In this document: one piece after another, positions 8,401 to 16,484 of the stretch
How the letters are laid out: the number at the start of each line of letters is the position of its first letter
How positions within the stretch are numbered: the stretch's first letter is position 1
NCBI GenBank assembly: GCA_910587865.1
Contig: CAJUNX010000010.1
Span: 42,786-106,785, forward strand
Source: an uncultured Roseburia sp.
Lineage (GTDB): Bacteria; Bacillota; Clostridia; Lachnospirales; Lachnospiraceae
Reading direction: 5' to 3'
DNA length: 64,000 bases
Position numbers and translations under genes: made by a program
Notes under the pieces: generated by a model
Told to the model about the DNA's origin: nothing
Databases searched by the model: none
Seen by the model: only the letters and a program-made list of their open reading frames with translations

Positions 8401-10079
8401 TCCTCAATCTGAAACGGGATCGGCGTCTCCGGATTTACAAACGTCGAAAACCGGTCCGTCACCGCACCGTCCACAACTTTTACCGCGCCGATCTCGATGA
8501 TCCGGTTTTTTTCCGGCGAAAATCCGGTCGTCTCAAGGTCAAACACCACGCAGGTATCGGTGAGCTCCTGCCCCTTCGCATGGCTCACAATATCCTTTAA
8601 GTCATCCACCAGGTATGCTTCCATCCCGTAGATCACTTTAAAATCGTCATCCTTTGAGAGCGCATGGGCAGCGTCCGGAAACGCCTGCACATCCCCGTGG
8701 TCCGTGACGGCAAGCGCCTTATGTCCCCATTTCATGGCTCGCTTCACGAGATCCTTCACCTCGGATACGCCGTCCATATCGCTCATTTTCGTATGGCAGT
8801 GCAGCTCCACGCGTTTTTTTGCGCTGGTGTCCATGCGCACGGAGGTAAAATCCGGGATCTTCCGGATCCCCGTAATCGACCCGATCGTCAGATCACTGTC
8901 AAATTTGTCGATCGTCGTGACACCCTTTACCTTAAGAAACGCTCCTTTTGTGAGACCGCTCTCCGTGAGCTCGTCCATCTGATCCGTCCGGACAAACAGC
9001 TTGATCACGATCGAATCCGTAAAATCCGTCACCGACATAATGACAATCGTCTTTTCATTCCGAATCTCACGCGTCTCTAAGTTCATCACCTTACAGCGGA
9101 TGACCACCTCGCCCATCTCGCCCATGATCTTATCGATCGTGATCGGCTCCTCCTCAAAATCGCGCCCGTAGATCACATCCGGGTTGTCCGACCGCCTTAA
9201 GCCCTCAGATCTGCGGCCGCCTTCACGCCGTCCGGCAAATGCTCCTCCGTCGCGCCGTCCGCCCGCAAAGCGGCTTCCTCCTCTGGCTCTTCCTCCCGCC
9301 GTGCTGTCCGCCGCCTGTTTTTCGCCTTTCTGTGCGCCCGCAAAACGGCTGTCCTGCGTCCTGCCGCCCGACGGCGCTTTCCCGCCGCGCTGTCCGCCGT
9401 CCGAAGGTGACGCCAAAGCAGCGCCGTGACCGTCCGTCTGTCCCGATGCTCCGCCGTATTCCCCTTCGTCAAAAGAGGTCTCATCCCCGTTATTTTTTAA
9501 GCTGATCCGCTCCATGATCCCGCGGATCTCAAACTGGATCTGAAGATCGCTGTCTTTTTTGTGGCGGCTCTCCTTCGGCTCCTCATAGGCCAGCTCCACG
9601 GAGAGATCAAGACCGCAGCGCTCACAGATCACCTTTTCTAAAAATTCCACGATCTCGTCCGATTTCGTCTGTGCAATAATCGTATTCTCAAGCGTCAGCC
9701 GCAGACGGCTTTTCGCCGGAAATTCCATCTGTGCCGTGCGCAGCAGATTGTACTCCATCAGACTGTATGTACGCAGCTCCTCTAAGATACTGTCCCGGTA
9801 GAGCTCCATCAGACTCTCCGGCGTATACTGATCCGACAGCCGGTACTTTTCGATCAGCGTCACCTGCATGCGCCTGCCCTTAAAGATCTGATCGCAGATC
9901 GCCTGCTCGGTCCGGTAAATCTCTTTTTTATGAATCAGCCGGGTGCTCGTGATATAGACGCGCAGCTGATCCTTCCCATGATTCATGGCCACCTTTGTCA
10001 CTTCCGCGACGGACAGCAGCTTTTTTATCCCGTCATCCAGCTTCAGCGACGGAAACACGTCGAAAAAAAACTTTGTCAT
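5478..10079 (-). CDS. polC: DNA polymerase III alpha subunit, Gram-positive PolC type
   Basis: A 1533-residue replicative polymerase. Order: N-terminal domain (1-200), a low-complexity Gly/Arg/Ala-rich stretch (~205-298), OB fold (~310-410), PHP domain beginning at HCHTKMSDMDG (~427), inserted DEDD 3'-5' proofreading exonuclease (VVFDLETTGF, acidic pair D514/E516), rest of PHP, then the C-family palm/fingers with a zinc-like segment (CTSCHYSDF...CDMPDKICPVCGR) and the catalytic DPEDIDLNF-type motif seen as EPDIDLNFSGEY. This exonuclease-inside-PHP layout defines PolC. It synthesises chromosomal DNA at the fork. It is the last gene of the leftward operon, 7 nt after ispG. The low-complexity insert is unusual. 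Confidence 0.97.
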   Translation of the reverse strand: MTKFFFDVFPSLKLDDGIKKLLSVAEVTKVAMNHGKDQLRVYITSTRLIHKKEIYRTEQAICDQIFKGRRMQVTLIEKYRLSDQYTPESLMELYRDSILEELRTYSLMEYNLLRTAQMEFPAKSRLRLTLENTIIAQTKSDEIVEFLEKVICERCGLDLSVELAYEEPKESRHKKDSDLQIQFEIRGIMERISLKNNGDETSFDEGEYGGASGQTDGHGAALASPSDGGQRGGKAPSGGRTQDSRFAGAQKGEKQAADSTAGGRARGGSRFAGGRRDGGAFAGRREGGRRSEGLRRSDNPDVIYGRDFEEEPITIDKIMGEMGEVVIRCKVMNLETREIRNEKTIVIMSVTDFTDSIVIKLFVRTDQMDELTESGLTKGAFLKVKGVTTIDKFDSDLTIGSITGIRKIPDFTSVRMDTSAKKRVELHCHTKMSDMDGVSEVKDLVKRAMKWGHKALAVTDHGDVQAFPDAAHALSKDDDFKVIYGMEAYLVDDLKDIVSHAKGQELTDTCVVFDLETTGFSPEKNRIIEIGAVKVVDGAVTDRFSTFVNPETPIPFQIEELTSIRDDMVMDAPKIGEILPQFMEFCKDAVMVAHNADFDMSFIAANCKREGLPCDYTVIDTVALARLLLPNLNRFKLDTVAKALGVLLDHHHRAVDDAACTAQIFIKFLKMLEDRGVSTLDGINQMGASSPAAIQKMPTYHAILLATNDIGRINLYRLVSMSHLNYYHSRPRIPKSQLVRHREGLLLGSACEAGELYRAILNGRPEEEIIRLVKFYDYLEIQPLGNNAFMLKSDREPVNSEEEILDINRRIVKLGETFDRPVVATCDVHFLDPEDEVYRRIIMAGKGFKDADEQAPLFLRTTEEMLKEFEYLGSEKAEEVVITNPNRIADMCEKISPVRPDKCPPVIENSDQMLRDICYTKARSMYGDELPVIVKERLDRELNSIISNGYAVMYIIAQKLVWKSNEDGYLVGSRGSVGSSFAATMAGITEVNPLQAHYRCTSCHYSDFDSPEVKAFSGRSGCDMPDKICPVCGRMLVKDGFDIPFETFLGFKGNKEPDIDLNFSGEYQSKAHAYCEVIFGYGQTFRAGTIGTLADKTAFGYIKKYYEERGIHKRNCEIDRIVQGCVGVRRTTGQHPGGIVVLPVGEEIHTFTPVQHPANDMTTATVTTHFDYHSIDHNLLKLDILGHDDPTMIRMLQDLTGIDPTTIPLDDESVMSLFKDTSALGVTPEEIHGIPLGCLGIPEFGTEFAMQMVIDAKPQEFSDLVRISGLSHGTDVWLGNAQTLIEQGKATISTAICTRDDIMIYLIQMGLDSEQSFTIMESVRKGKGLKEDWEKEMLAHDVPDWYIWSCKKIKYMFPKAHAAAYVMMAWRIAYCKVFYPLAYYASYFSIRATGFDYEIMCQGKERLEYFYKDYTRRKDALSKKEQDVYRDMKIVQEMYARGFEFTPIDIYRAKPDRFQIIDGKLMPALNSIEGMGDNAAIAVAEAARDGKFLSKDDFRQRTKATKTVIDLMGDLGLLGDLPESNQLSLFDFH

Positions 10080-10086
10080 ACTTGAT

Positions 10087-11133
10087 CTACGCTTCCTCCC
10101 AGTGAATCAGCTCCTCGCGCAGCGCATCCAGCAGCTCGTCCTCCGGCACTTTTTTTAAAATCTCACCCTTTTTGATCAGAAGTCCCTCGCCGATGCCGCC
10201 TGCAATGCCGATATCCGCTTCCTTTGCCTCGCCCGGGCCGTTTACGACACAGCCCATCACGGCCACCCTGATATCCAGCGGGATATCCGCCGTCATCTCC
10301 TCGACCCTGTTCGCCAGCCCGATCAGATCAATCTGCGTCCTGCCGCAGGTCGGACAGGAAATCACCTCGATCCCCGCCTGTCTGAGTCCCAATGTGCGCA
10401 GAATCAGCTTCGCCGAGGAGATCTCCTCAAGCGGATCCCCGGTCAGCGACACGCGGATCGTATCTCCGATGCCCTGACGCAGAATCAGGCCGAGTCCGAT
10501 TGCAGACTTGATATTTCCCCTGATCAGCGTCCCTGCCTCTGTGATTCCGACATGCAGAGGATGATCCGTCAGCGCGGCCAGCTGCTCATGCGCCTCCACG
10601 CACATCATCACATCCGAGGACTTGATACTGATCACAAGATTGTCGTATCCCATGTCCTCAATCCGTTTCACCTGGCGCAGCGCGCTCTCCACGAGTCCTT
10701 CCGCCGTTACACCGTGATACTGCTCCACCAGCTCCTTTTCGAGAGAACCGCTGTTCACGCCGACGCGGATCGGTATCCCGCGCTCCCGCGCCGCATCCAC
10801 GACCGCGCGTACCCGTTCGGCGGAGCCGATATTGCCCGGGTTGATCCGAATCTTATCCGCCCCGTTCTCGATCGCAGCGATCGCAAGCCGGTAATCGAAA
10901 TGAATATCCGCCACCAGAGGGATCCGGATCTGTTTTTTGATCCCGGCCAGCGCCTTTGCCGCCTCCATCGTCGGTACCGCGCATCGTATGATATCACAGC
11001 CTGCCGTATCCAGACGGTTGATCTGCGCCACGGTAGCCGCCACATCCTCCGTCTTTGTATTTGTCATCGACTGGATCAGAACCGGATTGCCTCCTCCGAT
11101 TACCCTGTCGCCGATCGCTACTTTCTTTGTCAT
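10087..11133 (-). CDS. ispG: 4-hydroxy-3-methylbut-2-enyl diphosphate synthase
   Basis: A 348-residue IspG/GcpE. It begins with the conserved IGGGNPVLIQSMTNTKTEDV and has RINPGNIG, VGVNSGSLE and VISIKSSDV of the TIM barrel. The C-terminal [4Fe-4S] cysteines are ISCPTCGRTQ and VMGCVVNGPGEA. It reductively converts MEcPP to HMBPP in the methylerythritol phosphate pathway. It sits between rseP and polC, 15 nt after rseP, and shares the operon with dxr, another enzyme of the same pathway. Confidence 0.96.
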   Translation of the reverse strand: MTKKVAIGDRVIGGGNPVLIQSMTNTKTEDVAATVAQINRLDTAGCDIIRCAVPTMEAAKALAGIKKQIRIPLVADIHFDYRLAIAAIENGADKIRINPGNIGSAERVRAVVDAARERGIPIRVGVNSGSLEKELVEQYHGVTAEGLVESALRQVKRIEDMGYDNLVISIKSSDVMMCVEAHEQLAALTDHPLHVGITEAGTLIRGNIKSAIGLGLILRQGIGDTIRVSLTGDPLEEISSAKLILRTLGLRQAGIEVISCPTCGRTQIDLIGLANRVEEMTADIPLDIRVAVMGCVVNGPGEAKEADIGIAGGIGEGLLIKKGEILKKVPEDELLDALREELIHWEEA

Positions 11134-11148
11134 CTGGTTCTCCTCTCA

Positions 11149-12180
11149 TCACAATATCCTTCTCACATCGTTAAACAGAACAAAAATCATCAGCGCAAAC
11201 AACAGCAGCAGACCGACAAAGTGTACCATCCCCTCCTTGTCCGGGTCGATGCGCTTCCCGCGAATCACCTCAAGCAGCAGAAACAGCAGGCGTCCCCCGT
11301 CAAGCGCAGGGATCGGAAGCAGGTTCATCACCCCAAGGTTCGCCGACAGAAAGATCGTGATGTAGAGCATCTGAAGAAAGAGCGCCAGAAATCCCAGCGA
11401 CACGCTCTGCTCATATCCCTCGCCGATCATACCGACAATCGCAACCGGGCCTCCCATCTCATTCATGCTGACCTGTCCGGTCACAAGCGCCTTCAAACTG
11501 CCAAGCGTGGCCGAAATCCAGTATTTTACCTCGTAAAAGCTGTATTTTACATTCTCAAAAACATTTCCCGTCGTGCGCTCTGTGCTTCCCAGAAAACCGT
11601 AGAGGTAGATGCCGTATTCCTCGTCGTACAGCGGCGTCAGCTCTGTCTGATACCGCTCCCCGTCCCGCTCATATACCACCGGCACGGTCTCTCCGGGGTG
11701 AAACTGCGCATACGTTCTGATGTCACGGTAAAAATGAATCCTGGTATTCCCGAGCTTTACGATCGTATCACCGGCCATCAGCCCGGCCTCGCTGGCCGGA
11801 AATCCCTCCGACACCCCGCTTAACACCGGCAGATCGTAGCCGATATTGCACAGCAGGATAAAGGAAAAGACAAACGCCATCAGGAAATTAAAGAACGGCC
11901 CTGCAATCACAACGCTGATCCTGGCCCAGACGGATTTTTTGCCGAACGACCGGTCATCCGCGCTCTCCTCGTCTTCCCCCTCCATCACGCAGGCCCCGCC
12001 GATCGGAAAGAGCTTCACGGCGTACTTTGTCTCCCCCTTCCGGACGCCGAAAATCGTCGGTCCGAGCCCCAGGCAGAATTCATTGACGCGGATGCCGTTT
12101 GCTTTTGCCAGCAGAAAATGTCCCAGCTCGTGAAACAGAATTATGATACTAAATACAACAATTGCTACAATAATCTTCAT
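11149..12180 (-). CDS. rseP: RIP metalloprotease (site-2 protease family)
   Basis: A 343-residue inner-membrane zinc protease. The HExxH motif is in the first membrane segment (IILFHELGHFLLAKANG), a single PDZ domain follows (SEGFPASEAGLMAGDTIVKLG), and the third zinc ligand region is NLLPIPALDGGRLLF. Members cut membrane-embedded anti-sigma factors and remnant signal peptides. Its ATG overlaps the end of dxr by 4 nt, which indicates translational coupling. The usual order cdsA-dxr-rseP-ispG is kept. Confidence 0.95.
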   Translation of the reverse strand: MKIIVAIVVFSIIILFHELGHFLLAKANGIRVNEFCLGLGPTIFGVRKGETKYAVKLFPIGGACVMEGEDEESADDRSFGKKSVWARISVVIAGPFFNFLMAFVFSFILLCNIGYDLPVLSGVSEGFPASEAGLMAGDTIVKLGNTRIHFYRDIRTYAQFHPGETVPVVYERDGERYQTELTPLYDEEYGIYLYGFLGSTERTTGNVFENVKYSFYEVKYWISATLGSLKALVTGQVSMNEMGGPVAIVGMIGEGYEQSVSLGFLALFLQMLYITIFLSANLGVMNLLPIPALDGGRLLFLLLEVIRGKRIDPDKEGMVHFVGLLLLFALMIFVLFNDVRRIL

Positions 12181-13328
12181 TCAGACAGCCTTTCTTCTTT
12201 GATATATTCATAAACCGCGGCCTCTGTCGCAAGAATCTCATCCACATCCGGATGCTCTGCAAACGGCACATGTTCCATACAGGCTTCGATGATTTCCGTA
12301 ATCTGCAGATAGCGGATTCTTCGTTCCAGAAAGAGCTCCACCGCCTTTTCGTTCGCCGCATTATACACCGTCGGCATATTTCCGCCCCGTTTCATGGCCG
12401 TATACGCAAGCGCCAGTCCCCGAAACTTCTCCATATCCGGCGGAAGAAACGTCAGCTGCCCCATTTGGAAGAGATCAAGCCGTTCTCCCGAAAGCGGCCG
12501 CCTCTCCGGATAGTACAGCGCATACTGGATCGGCAGATGCATATCCGGTGTGCCGAGCTGTGCGATCACGGCGCCGTCCTCATATTCCACCGCGGAATGT
12601 ATGACGCTCTGCGGATGTACGACCACCTGAATCCGATCCGCCGGCACGTCAAACAGCCATCCCGCCTCCATCACTTCCAGCCCTTTATTCACCATCGTCG
12701 AGGAGTCGATCGTGATCTTTCTCCCCATCGTCCAGTTCGGATGCTTTAAGGCGTCCTCCACCGAAACATGCTTAAGCTCTTCTCTCGTCCTGTGAAGGAA
12801 CGGCCCGCCGGATGCCGTAAGAAGAATGTTATGAATCCGGTTTTCCCCTGCTCCCTGCAGAGACTGAAAAATCGCACTGTGCTCGCTGTCGACCGGGAGA
12901 AGTTTCACGCCGCAGGCCTTCGCCAGCGGCATGATCAGATGTCCCGCCGTCACCAGCGTCTCCTTATTCGCGAGCGCAATATCCTTTCCCGCCTTCATCG
13001 CCGCAATCGTGGGGCGGATGCCAAGCATCCCGACAATCGCGGTCACAAGCATCCCGCTCTCTGGATGCACCGCAGCTTCAAGCAGCCCTTCCATGCCGGC
13101 AGTAATACGGATCCCCAGATCCCTGGTGCGCTCTCTTAACTCTTTCGCTTTCGCCTCGTCGTACACGCAGACCAGCTTTGGCGCAAACTCCCGCATCTGC
13201 TGTTCCAGCAGTGTGATATTGCCTGCCGCAGAAAGCGCCACGACCCGGATATCCCCGTGTGCGCGCACGATGTCAAGTGTCTGGGTGCCGATCGACCCCG
13301 TCGAACCCAGTATCGCAATCTTTTTCAT
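12177..13328 (-). CDS. dxr: 1-deoxy-D-xylulose 5-phosphate reductoisomerase
   Basis: A 383-residue Dxr. The N-terminal NADPH-binding Rossmann motif is KKIAILGSTGSIGTQTLDIV. Also visible are ALANKETLVTAG, the metal/substrate region LLPVDSEHSAIFQ, LTASGGPF and the PNWTMGRKITIDSSTMVNKG motif. It forms 2-C-methyl-D-erythritol 4-phosphate, the first committed step of the non-mevalonate isoprenoid pathway. It overlaps rseP by 4 nt and is separated from cdsA by a repeat-containing gap of ~215 nt. No alternative assignment is plausible. Confidence 0.97.
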   Translation of the reverse strand: MKKIAILGSTGSIGTQTLDIVRAHGDIRVVALSAAGNITLLEQQMREFAPKLVCVYDEAKAKELRERTRDLGIRITAGMEGLLEAAVHPESGMLVTAIVGMLGIRPTIAAMKAGKDIALANKETLVTAGHLIMPLAKACGVKLLPVDSEHSAIFQSLQGAGENRIHNILLTASGGPFLHRTREELKHVSVEDALKHPNWTMGRKITIDSSTMVNKGLEVMEAGWLFDVPADRIQVVVHPQSVIHSAVEYEDGAVIAQLGTPDMHLPIQYALYYPERRPLSGERLDLFQMGQLTFLPPDMEKFRGLALAYTAMKRGGNMPTVYNAANEKAVELFLERRIRYLQITEIIEACMEHVPFAEHPDVDEILATEAAVYEYIKEERLSE

Positions 13329-13365
13329 CTGTTCTCCCTTCTTCCCGTATCGGGTGCACGCCAGC

Positions 13366-13520
13366 GCGGTCCCTCCCGATCCTCATTCCCGCGGTGGCAG
13401 ACTGGCGCCTCTTGCATGGCCTACGTTTCCGCAGCTCAACGACGCGGTCCCTCCCGATCCTCATTCCCGCGGTGGCAGACCGGCAGGATCCCTCCCGATC
13501 CTCATTCCTGCGGCGGCCTG
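13366..13520. repeat. Three-copy direct repeat downstream of cdsA
   Basis: A 37-bp unit (13366-13402, beginning GCGGTCCCTCCCGATCCTC) recurs almost identically at 13444-13480 and, diverged, at about 13486-13520. The array starts 24 nt after the cdsA stop codon and fills the gap to dxr. Unequal spacing (41 nt, then 5 nt) and only three copies argue against a CRISPR. It is one of four arrays in this window that follow stop codons. Confidence 0.8.
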
Positions 13521-13543
13521 GAGGCGCCCTTCTCATCCCGCTG

Positions 13544-14344
13544 CTACAGGAAATACGCCGCCAGGAAGTAAATGATCGGCGCGGTAAAAATCACACTGTC
13601 AAACCGATCCAGTATCCCGCCGTGACCGGGAATCAGCGTCCCGTAATCCTTGATCTCATAATTGCGCTTGATCGCGGAAGCCGTCAGATCTCCCACCATC
13701 GAAATCAAAGCTCCCACTGCGCTGATCGCGCCCATGATCAGAATATGCGAAACCTCCGTCCCCATGGCCTTTTTAAACGCCAGCCCGTAAAGTATCGTCA
13801 AAAGCGCCGCACCCAGCACGCCGCCGACCGCGCCCTCAACCGACTTCTTCGGGCTTAACTTTGGCGACATCTTATGCTTTCCGATCAGCACGCCCACGCA
13901 GTACGCGCAGGTATCGCAACCCCAGGAACAGAGAAACACCAGCCACACGATGTAGCTTCCCGCCGGCAGCATCCGCGTCTGCCAGACAAACGACAGCATC
14001 ACCGCCACATAAAACACCCCGAAAAAAGCGGCCAGAAGCTGCTCCGTCCGGTATCTGGGATACGTGAAGACATACACAAACATCAGAAGGATCAGATATC
14101 CGAGCACAAAGATCATGGTATCCCACAAAAAATCAAACCGCAGATCCGCATAATAAACCATCGCGGCCAGATACCCGAGAATCCCCGGAGCCTCTTTTTC
14201 CATCCCAAAAACCCGATAGAGCTCAAACAGTCCGATACACGATATGACAAACGTCGAGATAAGCAGAATATCCCCGCCGGTCAGAAGCAGCACAAATGCC
14301 GCCGCGACCAGCACAATCCCGCTGAGCAGTCTTGTCTTAAACAT
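13544..14344 (-). CDS. cdsA: Phosphatidate cytidylyltransferase
   Basis: A 266-residue polytopic membrane protein with about eight hydrophobic segments. It ends with the CDP-diglyceride synthetase signature region: LSPKKSVEGAVGG, then SMVGDLTASAIKRNYEIKDYG followed by LIPGHGGILDRFDS. It makes CDP-diacylglycerol from phosphatidic acid and CTP for phospholipid synthesis. It lies 32 nt downstream of uppS in the standard uppS-cdsA-dxr order. Confidence 0.96.
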   Translation of the reverse strand: MFKTRLLSGIVLVAAAFVLLLTGGDILLISTFVISCIGLFELYRVFGMEKEAPGILGYLAAMVYYADLRFDFLWDTMIFVLGYLILLMFVYVFTYPRYRTEQLLAAFFGVFYVAVMLSFVWQTRMLPAGSYIVWLVFLCSWGCDTCAYCVGVLIGKHKMSPKLSPKKSVEGAVGGVLGAALLTILYGLAFKKAMGTEVSHILIMGAISAVGALISMVGDLTASAIKRNYEIKDYGTLIPGHGGILDRFDSVIFTAPIIYFLAAYFL

Positions 14345-14376
14345 CTTCCTTCGTCCTTTCCAGGCAGCGGTCCGGC

Positions 14377-15078
14377 CTATGCCAGTCCGCCAAATCTTCT
14401 GTCTCTCTTATTATACGCCGCAATCGCGTCTTCTAACTCTTTTTTGTGAAAATCCGGCCAGGGAACTTCCGTAAAATAAAATTCACTGTATGCAAGCTGC
14501 CACAACAGGTAATTGGACAGCCGCTGTTCTCCGCTGGTGCGGATCAAAAGATCCGGATCCGGGATGTCCGCAGTATCCAGATAACGCGCAAATACAGCTT
14601 CGGAGATATCCTCCTGCTCTAATGTCCCCGCCGCAAGATCTCCCGCCATCCGCCGCATCGCCCGGATCATCTCGTCCCGGCTCCCGTAGTTGATCGCAAT
14701 CTGGAGGTTCAGGCCGTCGTTTTTCGCGGAGGCAGCCTCCAGCTCCCTGATCTTTTCCTGAAACGCATCGCCAAGCCGCGTGGTATCCCCGATCACACGG
14801 ACACGCATCTGATTCCGGTCCGCGGTGCGGATACAGTTTTTCAGGTAGCTCTCAAGCAGCTTCATCAGGGCGCTGACCTCATGATCCGGACGGTTCCAGT
14901 TCTCCGTGGAAAATGCGTACATCGTCAGATATTTTACCCCTAGTTCATGCGCGGCCTTACACACGACCTCAACATTCTTCGCCCCCATCGTGTGTCCGTA
15001 GTTGCGCGGCATCCCCTTTGCCTTCGCCCAGCGCCCGTTTCCGTCCAGAATAATCGCGATGTGCTGTGGTATCCTCAT
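14377..15078 (-). CDS. uppS: Isoprenyl (undecaprenyl diphosphate) synthase
   Basis: A 233-residue cis-prenyltransferase. It has HIAIILDGNGRWA with the catalytic Asp, the GHTMGAKNV helix, YAFSTENWNRP, and the C-terminal LLIRTSGEQRLSNYLLWQ and EFYFTEVPWPDF motifs. It makes the C55 lipid carrier used for peptidoglycan and other wall polymers. The gene lies between frr and cdsA. A hairpin at 15113-15162 sits between frr and uppS and may attenuate read-through. Confidence 0.96.
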   Translation of the reverse strand: MRIPQHIAIILDGNGRWAKAKGMPRNYGHTMGAKNVEVVCKAAHELGVKYLTMYAFSTENWNRPDHEVSALMKLLESYLKNCIRTADRNQMRVRVIGDTTRLGDAFQEKIRELEAASAKNDGLNLQIAINYGSRDEMIRAMRRMAGDLAAGTLEQEDISEAVFARYLDTADIPDPDLLIRTSGEQRLSNYLLWQLAYSEFYFTEVPWPDFHKKELEDAIAAYNKRDRRFGGLA

Positions 15079-15112
15079 CTTTTACTCTCATCCTCCCTGC
15101 CCGTCATATCAA

Positions 15113-15162
15113 AGCGGGGCTGCCGCAAAAAATGAAATCTCGCATTTTGCAACAACCCCGCT
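15113..15162 (-). terminator. Imperfect hairpin between frr and uppS
   Basis: AGCGGGGCTGCCGC and its near complement flank a short loop (arms ~15113-15128 and 15146-15162). On the leftward transcript it is followed only by TTTGAT, so it is at best a leaky terminator or processing site inside the operon. Confidence 0.45.
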
Positions 15163-15201
15163 CCTCATCCCTGCGAAACACCCGTGCCGTCCGCAGATCT
15201 C

Positions 15202-15756
15202 CTATACAGTAAGAATCTCTTTTGTCTTACCCTCCACTGCCTTATCAACCTCTGCAATGTATTTGTCGGTCATTTTCTGTACCTGATCGTTTAAATCCTT
15301 GATCTCATCCTCGGAGACATCCGAAGCCTTCGCCAGCTTCTTAAAGGTATCGTTCGCATCACGGCGGATATTACGGATCGCAACCTTTGCGTTCTCACCC
15401 TTTTTCCTGATATCCTTCGCAAGCTCCTTACGACGCTCTTCCGTAAGCTCCGGAAACACCAGACGGATCACCTTTCCGTCATTTGCCGGATTGATGCCGA
15501 GATCCGATGTCAGAACCGCCTTCTCGATCTCCTTTACCATGGCCGGTTCCCACGGCTGAATCAGAAGCATCCGCGGCTCCGGCACACTGACGTTCGCCAC
15601 CTGCTGGATTCCGGTCGGCGTTCCGTAGTAATCCACTTTCAGCTTATCAAGCACATGCGGGTTCGCACGGCCCGCACGAATACTCCCGAACTCCTCCCCG
15701 AGATTATTCATCGTTTTCTGCATCTTTTCATCATACCGGACTATTCTCTCATCCAT
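15202..15756 (-). CDS. frr: Ribosome recycling factor
   Basis: A 184-residue RRF of typical length. Hallmarks are GSIRAGRANPHVLDKLKVDYYG, PLxQ-type central strand VPEPRMLLIQPWEP, and IRLVFPELTEERRKELAKDI followed by the long C-terminal helix. It splits post-termination ribosomes with EF-G in the cytosol. It lies 22 nt downstream of pyrH, the usual pyrH-frr pair. Confidence 0.97.
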   Translation of the reverse strand: MDERIVRYDEKMQKTMNNLGEEFGSIRAGRANPHVLDKLKVDYYGTPTGIQQVANVSVPEPRMLLIQPWEPAMVKEIEKAVLTSDLGINPANDGKVIRLVFPELTEERRKELAKDIRKKGENAKVAIRNIRRDANDTFKKLAKASDVSEDEIKDLNDQVQKMTDKYIAEVDKAVEGKTKEILTV

Positions 15757-15778
15757 CGTTCCCCCGCCTTTCTTCCCT

Positions 15779-16477
15779 CTATGAGACAGTAACCTTCGTT
15801 CCGCAGAAATCGCCGGACAACGCTTTTACGATACTGTTCTCTTCATTCAGGCCGAATACATACATCGGCATATGATTCTCCATACACAAAATACACGCCG
15901 TCAGGTCCACTACCGCAAGCTTTTGCTCAATCACCTGATCGATCGTGATCTCATCGTACTTCACCGCAGCCGGATTGAGCTTCGGATCGCTGTCATACAC
16001 GCCGTCAATGGCTTTCGCGAGATAAATCCCGTCCGCCGAAAGCTCTATCGCGCGCAGAACAATCCCGGTATCGGTCGAGAAATACGGATGACCCGTCCCT
16101 CCCGCGAAGAATACGACGCGTCCCTCCTCAAAATACTCCTCCGCAAGATCCTTTGAAAAAAGCTCTGTCATGCTGCCGCACGCAAACGGCGTTAAAATCG
16201 CCGTCTTCATACCGACGGACCGAAAGATCTCGGATACATAGATACAGTTCATGACAGTCGCAAGCATACCGATCTGATCGGCCTTGGTGCGGTCAATCTT
16301 CTCGCTCGTCCGCCCGCGCCAGAAATTGCCCCCGCCGATCACTATCCCGGTCTGGATCCCCTGATCCGCCACCTCTTTTACCTGACGCGCCACCTTTGTG
16401 ACCGTCGGCTCGTCAAAGCCGGTGTGCTTCTCTCCTGCGAGCGCTTCTCCGCTCAGCTTGAGCATAATTCTCTTCAT
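15779..16477 (-). CDS. pyrH: UMP kinase
   Basis: A 232-residue amino-acid-kinase-fold UMP kinase: KRIMLKLSGEALAG at the start, GIVIGGGNFWRG, ADQIGMLATVMNC, FFAGGTGHPYFSTDT and LAKAIDGVYDSDP. It phosphorylates UMP to UDP. The start at 16477 places a standard N-terminus after an AAGGAAAC site; longer in-frame extension to 16528 overlaps the bactofilin gene. The two genes are separated by only 7 nt. Confidence 0.96.
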   Translation of the reverse strand: MKRIMLKLSGEALAGEKHTGFDEPTVTKVARQVKEVADQGIQTGIVIGGGNFWRGRTSEKIDRTKADQIGMLATVMNCIYVSEIFRSVGMKTAILTPFACGSMTELFSKDLAEEYFEEGRVVFFAGGTGHPYFSTDTGIVLRAIELSADGIYLAKAIDGVYDSDPKLNPAAVKYDEITIDQVIEQKLAVVDLTACILCMENHMPMYVFGLNEENSIVKALSGDFCGTKVTVS

Positions 16478-16484
16478 ACCGGAA

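Noticed and set aside
10552..11823. 423-codon open frame on the + strand opposite ispG and rseP
   Set aside because: Antisense shadow of two well-supported genes; no ribosome site or recognisable domain.
13366..13520. Possible CRISPR array
   Set aside because: Only three copies, spacers of unequal length, third copy diverged, no cas genes; a minisatellite fits better.
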